A stretch of DNA of 64,000 bases, taken from positions 2,852,001-2,916,000 of the forward strand of contig CAVNZM010000011.1 of the NCBI GenBank assembly GCA_963693365.1. The letters are read 5' to 3'. The stretch is from Amoebidium appalachense. Its lineage: Eukaryota; Ichthyosporea. The notes beneath the pieces are model-generated. The model saw nothing but the letters and a program-made list of their open reading frames with translations, searched no databases and had not been told where the DNA came from. Shown here in pieces: positions 56,972 to 64,000 of this stretch. The position numbers and the translations under genes are program-made. The first letter of the stretch is position 1. Every line of letters starts with the position of its first letter.

Positions 56972-58048
56972 TTTGCTTTTTAGGATGTGAGATTAGGCGT
57001 ATTTAAAATATTTATGAGTACTCGTAGAATGATTGCTCCCAAAGTCAAGGTTCCCGAATACTAGAAGTAGAAAAGGAACTCGGTGGCTGTACCTTGTTAC
57101 AGCTGCGAAAAGTATCTAAGCTTCCAAACAAGAACCAAAAACTCAATACACTTTTGAGCTATATTGAATCAAGTTATCAAGTTTTGCTGGCCATGCGTCA
57201 CTTCGGATCCACTTCTCCTGTCTCAATAGCAAAGTTCTGGCACAACCTTGCTGAGCGTGTGCAGTAGAGCGGCCTAAGTCAAAATGCGATGTCACAGTTT
57301 CACTTCGCTGGTTTTGGCGCGCTTTTTCAATGGCGGGAAAAAGGCGCCAATCAAAAGCAGTATGTGTAAGAGCGAATCGTTTTCATTTATTTAACCCTTT
57401 ATTTGGTTATATTTTAACGCAAAAATATATCACCATGATCCTTCACTCGGCCTTCATTTTTCGTGCCCGGCGGCCCGCGCAGCTCAGTCTCGCAGCTGCC
57501 GTTGCTGCTACCTTTGGAGGTAGCTCTTATTTTTCAAGGATGAAAAAACTCTTCCTTCGCCGAAGAAGCGACTGATCACACGCCAACTCATACCCTTGAA
57601 AAATAGACGCCAGAGTATAGTTGGTCATACAGCGGCTGAGGCCACAGTCGAACGTGGCAGTTGCAGGACCGTCCAGACGTCGACTGGCCAGGGTGAAGGT
57701 AGTTGGGTTCGCCCTAAAATGATAAGAAAACTCCTATGTTAGGGGCCTTGTTATCACACCGGTACGCCGGTAGCCCACAATGTCGGGCCCCCATGATTAC
57801 GCTTCCCGAAAGGAAAAAAAAACACAGTGTGTAGCATGCATCTGACACATCACTGAGCAGAATGCATATGACCACAAGACCACAAAATACACGCTGCAGT
57901 GACACACACACACACACACACATTTTCACGTCCTGGCTCTCTGGTGCACCAGTGATGCTACCGAAAATGTAGGAGCATGCTAAAAATAATCAACAATATG
58001 ATTTTTCGAGACGGCCGTTCTTCGTACACACTGACTGATTAAAAAAAA

Positions 58049-58079
<31 letters not shown>

Positions 58080-58600
58080 TGGAAGGGGGGTGCTGCATGC
58101 AAGTAAGTAAAAGGCTGCAATGCTGATCTCTAATATTGCCATCACTGAACGTGCAATTCATGAGATATTTCCATGCATGCCGCACGGTACACGTTTATTT
58201 ATAATGATTAAACTTGCAGTTATATATACATCATTGTTTATATTGTCCATCTAGATCTCACACCGTTTTCAATCTGAGCATGCACACAGTGCACATACGG
58301 TGCTAAACTTTTCCAAAATTGATCCTCAGTTTGGCACTATCCACCAGGCACCATTGTTCACTATTCAGGGAGGGGGGGAAAAACGGCTGTATAATTCCTA
58401 AGAACAGTTATTGTGTCATGTCATCTCCGGTATACGTATCTAATAGTATTTGATTTAGTAAATTGGTTTCATTCCGCGCGTATTTGTTTACATGTTAGAA
58501 GCACGATGCTGCCCCCCCCTCTTCTCCCTCCCCCCTCCCTTCCCCGTGCGTGTTTGTTTGCTTGGCAAAAAATATGCCTTCCCCCCCCCCCCCTCCCCCC

Positions 58601-58637
<37 letters not shown>

Positions 58638-58638
58638 C

Positions 58639-58715
<77 letters not shown>

Positions 58716-58756
58716 GCACGCACACGCACACACACAAACCCCCGAACTCCCCCCCC

Positions 58757-58787
<31 letters not shown>

Positions 58788-59061
58788 ACACGCATCTACA
58801 TCCACATGCACACATCATATAGTAGCTCAAATAAACAGCTGACAATCTTTATAAAAACCTTGAAACCACTATGGTAATTATTCCCTAAATTATAAAGGCA
58901 TATGATAAAAATCATCTTAGAAAGGCTTGCATGTATACTAAATAATATTTAAGGTCCAGGCTCAAAACACAGCGAATCCCCTCGCATGACGGTGCCACAT
59001 TCTCATATGTGGTCAACCCAGATCTCCCCCGCCCCTCTCTCCCCCTCCCCCCTCCCCCCCC

Positions 59062-59092
<31 letters not shown>

Positions 59093-59216
59093 CACTCCCC
59101 CCACCCCACCCCTCTAATGGTTGTCAATCCAAATCCACCCCAACCCCCGAGCCCCCGCCCTCAACTCCCCTCCCCCCCCCCCCTCCCCCCCCCCCCTCCC
59201 TCCACCCCCCCCCCTC

Positions 59217-59265
<49 letters not shown>

Positions 59266-59412
59266 CCCAAGAAAAAAGAAAAAAAGGAAAAAGAAAAAGA
59301 AAAGAAAAGGGAAAGCAAAGAAAAAGTAAAAAAAAAAGGACAAAAAACATTTTGCCCACTTTCAGCAACGGCTCACCATCAGTTCCCTCAACCTCGGCCA
59401 TATATTTCTCAC
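56972..59412. other. Region upstream of MSH2, mostly non-coding
   Basis: It holds the E2F-like cluster (57313-57350), a unique segment with a possible hairpin (57528-57604), a G tract (58051-58079), AT-rich sequence (58100-58500), and C/(CA)n tracts (58580-58795 and 59041-59264). A plus-strand frame at 57330-57575 (82 codons) begins inside the E2F-like cluster and ends LFLRRRSD; it has no known domain and I give it little weight. The 3' end of the minus-strand leucine-rich-repeat gene probably lies in this region but was not found. Confidence 0.5.
57313..57350 (-). promoter_or_regulatory. Cluster of three E2F-like sites upstream of MSH2
   Basis: TTTGGCGC (57313-57320), GGCGGGAAA (57332-57340, the reverse of TTTCCCGCC) and GGCGCCAA (57343-57350) lie within 38 bases, 341-379 bases before the MSH2 start codon. 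E2F/DP sites of this form drive G1/S genes in animals and plants, and MSH2 is usually S-phase induced. Confidence 0.55.
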
Positions 59413-60070
59413 CTCCGCGGGTATCTCCGAGGACAGCAGCTGGGTCCTCATACGTTTCAATTCTCCCTCGTTTGGCTCACTGCCCATGATTCAGATGAAA
59501 AGAAAGAGGGAGGGCAGGCCACGGATGCTGAGAAAACTGAGACGGTCTTTCTGGAGGAGAGGACCAAGGTCTTGCACACTGTGAATCTGTGAAGATTTTT
59601 TTTTTTTTGTGTGTGTGTGTGCGTTGGGGGGGGGGGGGGGGGGAGGGGGGGGAAGGGAAGAGGGGGGTCGGAGAAGCAATTGCAAGAGGAGGTTGGGGAA
59701 GGAAGGAATGAAGGGGGGGGGGAGGGGGGGGGGGGATGGAGTGGGCGTTATAAAGTGTTATAATCTACATGCATCCAAGTTACTCGAACGTGTGCGTCTG
59801 TGGGTGTGGGTGTGTGCATGCATTTTGGCGGGGGGGGGGGGGGGGGGGGGGGGAGGGGGGGTGAGGGGAAAGGGGGAGGAGGGGGGGGGGGGGGGAGGAC
59901 GGGAGGGGGGTGAGGAGGGGGAAAAGTGGGGGATTTGAATGCTTACATAGTGACTGTGTGTGTGTGTGTGTGTGTGAGTGAGTGTGTGTGTGTGTGTGCG
60001 TGTGTGGTGTGTGTGTGTGCATGAGCAAACTATGTCTTTTGCGTAGGCCCGGTGTGTGTGTGTGTGGGGG

Positions 60071-60102
<32 letters not shown>

Positions 60103-60683
60103 AAGGGTCGTCATTACTTTGTGTCGGAGATGAGAGATTCTCCAGTCTCGCACATTTTGCGATTGGCTCAAGGTCAGAGACAAGAGTGTTCGTGGCATTC
60201 AATACCTCCAAATCCACACACCCACTCAATGCTTCCGACGTGGAGATGTTGGTGGACTCTAGCAACAGCTGTTTCATTCTCAGCCAGTTTTTCGCAATGG
60301 AAATGTCGGAAACTGGACTGTCGGATAGGTCTGCATACTCGAGGGCAATGCAGGAAGCAAGGGGTAGTTCAACATCTGTCAGCCCGTTCTTGCGCAAAAT
60401 GACGTGTTTGAGGTGGCAGAGGGGGCCTATGGGACTGACGTCGGATATCAGGCAACCCTGTGTGTGTGTGTTGGGGGGGGGGGGGGGGGATTTGGGCAAG
60501 AACTCATGTTAGATGAAGTCATGATCCTATCACGGTATTTTTGACGGCCAACCTTCTGGGCCCCAGAGCGCGGGGGGAAAGGGGGGAGGGGGGGGGGGGG
60601 GGGGGGGGGGGGGGAGGGGGCATGTAAAGGTATTTATACACGAACAATCAAAACTAGTTGATAACAAGGTGTCATCCCTCCCA

Positions 60684-60717
<34 letters not shown>

Positions 60718-60941
60718 CCCCCCCCCCCCCCCCCCCCCTTTCCCCCCCCCCCCCCCCCCCCCCCCCCTGGCATGGAGAACGGTAATTGATCTAAAGTTGT
60801 CCGGTAAAAATTGTTTGTTCCTACCCTGAAAATGAATAAATACGATGCGTTTATAGCCAATCGTTTTCGAGCTGACGATAACAACTGTTTGGAAGCGGGC
60901 CCAGTGAAAAAAGCACACCAGGATAGGCCACATGGTTTCAT
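59413..60941 (-). CDS. Leucine-rich-repeat protein (partial model)
   Basis: Exon 1 (60941-60825) starts with ATG and encodes 39 residues. It joins in phase 0 to exon 2 (60457-60118, 113 codons plus one base). Exon 2 contains four to five leucine-rich repeats of about 22 residues (for example LKHVILRKNGLTDVELPLAS, CVDLEVLNATNTLVSDLEPI). Exon 2 ends at a GTAATG donor in phase 1. The next exon lies near 59413-59489, but its frame is uncertain: the best acceptor (59480s, GGGCAG) leads to an early stop, while two nearby weaker acceptors open a long acidic frame. The repeat pattern resembles SDS22- or internalin-like LRRs, which bind proteins. I cannot assign a specific function. Confidence 0.65.
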
Positions 60942-62161
60942 CTTTGCAGTCAATGTTGCGTGACTAGAGTGCTATTCCACAAGCTAAGAAAACATGGTGG
61001 AAACAATGACAAATGCGGTATTTGTTAATTATGATGATCAGGCAGTTTCTCAATCCCGTTTTTTATATTTTTCATTTTTGGACAAAGTTTGTGGCTCGTC
61101 TCCCCAGACTTTGCTCAGAAGAATGAGAATGTTAGATATCTCAGGATAGCACTTTGGTAATATCATGGACAGCTTCATGTCTGACTGTCACTCAGACATC
61201 CTCTAGTCACGGCTGACCGGACAGCTTTGCTTGCCATACGTAGGAGTAGAAAAATATTTTTAAATCATTCAAAAATCAAATTTGCTGGAGCTCTTTGCTG
61301 GTTGATATTCATTACTCAGGAGGCTTCAAGGTGAGAGGTTTAAAAGCTGCCTGGATAGAATATGTGAATTTAATTGACTGGATTAGTTTAGGATGTACAT
61401 TTAGTTGTTTCAGTGTTATCCAATGATTTCCAATCATTTCTTCCATGGAAATATACTTTATCCAATCACTGTATTTGTCTGTTAACCTTTTATGGTTACC
61501 AAATACCAAATCAGCAATAAAAAAAGGGATTCTGACATTCCACAATAAACTTGCACACATTCCTTCGTCATCCTCTGTGTGCGCAATGCGCATGCCGCTG
61601 TGGGCACCTGGTGGACTCACGATGCACTGCGATGGTGTGACTGTTACTGTGACTGCTAGGTAGGCTTTTGTCTGAGTATATGTGTGATAACTACAATGCC
61701 ATACATACCATCTACGTAGTATGCTTATCTACATAAACCGGGGTCCTCACTTTCTCTCGTATAACATTATTTATACGTGTGGTAGCCGAGTCATCGCTCT
61801 GTGGCGAACCCAACAGCAACCACAGTACCTACCTACCCAATAATCGCGATCGACCTGGACATGATGGAACAGACAATCTCAATTCCCATGCATAGTAGCC
61901 ACAAATGACAGGGCATAGAATTTCGAGCTGTTTTATTACCAAAGTTGTGCACGCCTTTTGCTGGCAGTCCGTACAGTAGCGTACTGGCAGTAATCAATAT
62001 GTTCCCTTCTTTCTAATTAGAGGTTCATCAATGGCCAACAAGGCCGTTTCATTCTATTTTGTGTGGAGTATAGAGCGTTATACAGCCCGGTAAACAGTGT
62101 GTCCATTCTTGTAGATCGTTATCATGTTGTGAATTTAGCGGCGCTTCTACACTGCACAGAA
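60458..62161. other. 5' part of the LRR gene and its shared upstream region with the ADAM gene
   Basis: 60458-60824 is LRR intron 1, with G and C tracts. Between the LRR start (60941, -) and the ADAM start (62162, +) lie about 1.2 kb of mostly unique, AT-rich DNA. A minus-strand frame near 61312-61621 is described separately. No clear TATA box was seen. Confidence 0.5.
61312..61621 (-). other. Uncharacterised protein-like open frame
   Basis: About 102 codons of balanced composition and no repeats (for example WNVRIPFFIADLVFGNHKR, LNVHPKLIQSIKFTYSIQAA), with a stop at the end. It could be a small gene, an upstream exon, or a decayed mobile-element fragment. It has no recognisable motif and lacks a clear promoter. 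Confidence 0.3.
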
Positions 62162-63782
62162 ATGGCGATCATAACGCATCGACGTTTGAGGCTCGCCGTG
62201 TTGGTCTTTCTGTCGTTCTTACGACCTGCCCTTCCCACTGCACGAAGTAAGTTCGCAGAACTTTTTGGTCTCAGCTTTTTTTCCTAGCTGTAAATGGCCC
62301 GATGTGAAAGAAGGTGGAAGGCAAGAGGGAAGGTGGCAATCACACGTTCAAACAGTGAAAGGGGGGGGGGGGGGAGGAGGGGAGGGGGGGGGAGGGGAGG
62401 GGGGGGGGGGGTGGGGGAGGGGGGCTCTTTACACACAGTGCCAAGGGGTAGTGGGTGCAAGGATGGGACGACATAGGTGCAGTCTATGTGAGAACCATCC
62501 TCGCCCTCTCCCCTCTCTCCTCGCCCCTTTTTCTCTCATCATCCCACTCTCCCCCACCTCCCTTCCCTCCCCCCTCACTCCTCCCTCCTCCCCCCAAACA
62601 CACACACACACACACGTCCTCTGGTTCGAAGGAAGCTTTGTTGATGCCATGTGTGCAGAACGACTTTAAATAAGTGGGGAGCTGGCCACCAGGTTAGAGA
62701 GATGCATATACCATTCCCTTCTCTTGGCTTCTCTACACCCACAAATCCATCTCGCAACAGCCCATGACCCTCCCCCTCTCCTCCCCCCGCAAGCTTTCAG
62801 CACCCTAACTCAACCCCCAACCCTCCAACCCCTTCCTTCCCCCCCCCCCCCACCACCACCACCACCACCACCTCTACATACATCACTACCTCCGCACATT
62901 AACACACACGCGCACACAACACACACTTTCAGTCTCTCCTCCCTCTCTCCCCCTTCCCCACCTCTTTTATCCCTCTCTTTTTCTCCTCCATCCCCCCTCC
63001 CTCCCCCCCGCTGCCCCCTCCTCTCAACTTCTAATGAACTGTAATTCTTTCACAGGGCGGCTGTCAGAGCATGTTCTTCACTATGAGCCCCTGCACATGG
63101 ATGTGGCCCACGCAGAGAGGATACACCGACTGGCACGCAGAGACGGGGGCTCTACACCGCAACCACTCGAAATTTCATTTAAAGCTTTCGATAGGTTATC
63201 CTCCTCCCCCCTCCCCCCCCCCCCCCCCTGCCTCCATTTCCACCCTTCTCCCCTGCCCCCTCTCAACCACCACCACCGCCGCCGCCACCACCGCCACCCC
63301 TACTCACTGTTGCACTTCCCCCTCCCCCCCCCCCCCCCCTCCCCCCCCCCCCCACAACCAACTTTCATAACCTACTGCCTGCATCATGAATAGTAACCTG
63401 TGTTGGGACGAATCTCGAATGTTGTTTGTAGAGATGGATTGCCCCCCTCCCTCCGCCCTCCCTCTCCCCCCGGGATCAAATAGGCCCCATATATATTCGC
63501 CGCATGCCTGGCCCTGTGTATGTTGGCTCCTTTCCATGTTCGGCAACGTCCCCCCCTCCACCCCCCCCCCCCACCCCCTTGGGCCCCTGTGCCCCATTTC
63601 AGTTGATGTGTACATGCTTATCCTACACACACAAAGCACCCGCATTCACCGTCCACAAACACTGCATACATTCACTTGCACTTGCTCTGTGTGCATGCCC
63701 ACACGGTGCACAGACACATGCACAGAGATACACGCACGCATGCACGCGCGCACACACGCGTGCACGCACACACGCACGCACG

Positions 63783-63844
<62 letters not shown>

Positions 63845-63965
63845 CGCTTCCACCTGCAGCTGAACCACATCGGGCCGACCATTGCCCCAGCCACCATCAT
63901 TGGTGAAGGCATCGAGACACAAGTAGACACGTACGATCTGCCGGTGTACGAAGGCCACGTGATTG
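62162..63965 (+). CDS. ADAM10-like metalloprotease, N-terminal part (runs off the window)
   Basis: The exons are 62162-62246, 63056-63194 and 63844-63965, with phases 1, 2 and 1. Residues 1-28 form a typical secretory signal peptide ([20 protein letters not shown]). The prodomain follows: [15 protein letters not shown] aligns with the ADAM10 start (LNKYIRHYEGLSYNV), FKAFDRRFHLQL with the first prodomain strand, and [12 protein letters not shown] with the ADAM10 YTGHIYGE segment. In animals ADAM10 is a membrane sheddase that cleaves Notch-type substrates; the prodomain keeps it inactive until furin cleavage. The protease, disintegrin and membrane parts lie beyond the window, so activity cannot be judged. 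Confidence 0.82.
63490..63560 (+). repeat. C-tailed dispersed element, 3' fragment in ADAM intron 2
   Basis: GCCCTGTGTATGTTGGCTCC then TTTCCATGTTCGGCAACGT and a C tract. It matches the end of the copy at 37735-37852 (CCGTGTTCCGCAACC then C). It is in sense orientation. Confidence 0.4.
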
Positions 63966-64000
63966 GTGGGTATTTTTAGACAATCACACCTGCATCCGCT

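Noticed and set aside
57330-57575. 82-codon plus-strand gene divergent from MSH2
   Set aside because: It has no domain, no conserved motif, and its ATG overlaps the E2F-like cluster; more likely chance.

Overview
The window is nuclear DNA of an intron-rich eukaryote. Short exons with good GT-AG signals are separated by introns packed with (CA)n/(GT)n, (CT)n and long C or G runs. The recognisable proteins (MSH2, an OCRL/INPP5B-type inositol 5-phosphatase, the prodomain of an ADAM10-type metalloprotease) suggest an opisthokont. A unicellular holozoan such as an ichthyosporean would fit the long, repeat-filled introns and the retained minor-spliceosome introns, but that is a guess. No tRNA, rRNA or CRISPR array was found.

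Layout. 1-2432 (+): last three exons of an unknown protein with repeated RPLP motifs. 3921-8603 (+) and 11460-14077 (-): two convergent paralogous multipass membrane proteins with identical exon structure; each has a CRE-like site and a TATA-like box upstream. 14704-36609 (+): a 23-exon OCRL/INPP5B homologue (PH, 5-phosphatase, ASH, RhoGAP-like), head-to-head with the second membrane-protein gene. 38865-56971 (-): a complete 30-exon MSH2 gene convergent with OCRL, with E2F-like motifs upstream of its start. 59413-60941 (-): a partly resolved leucine-rich-repeat gene. 62162-64000 (+): the first three exons of an ADAM10-like gene that runs off the window.

The main unexpected results are as follows. 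(1) Three introns of the OCRL gene look like U12-type AT-AC introns. For two of them the AT-AC ends are the only boundaries I found that keep the reading frame and the family alignment; for the first, the AC acceptor is preferred on alignment. (2) A dispersed element of about 135 bp ends in a C tract, and every copy that lies inside an intron is in the sense orientation. (3) About half of the introns carry a C tract within about 30 bases of the 5' splice site, and many acceptors are the end of a (CA)n array running into CAG. (4) A 729-bp element with 28-bp terminal inverted repeats and a TA duplication sits inside a 24-bp minisatellite.

The OCRL and MSH2 gene models were built by eye from exon phases and remembered family alignments. 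Nearly every junction is in phase: the OCRL model gives 827 residues and the MSH2 model 919. Lengths of mononucleotide tracts in such an assembly should not be trusted.
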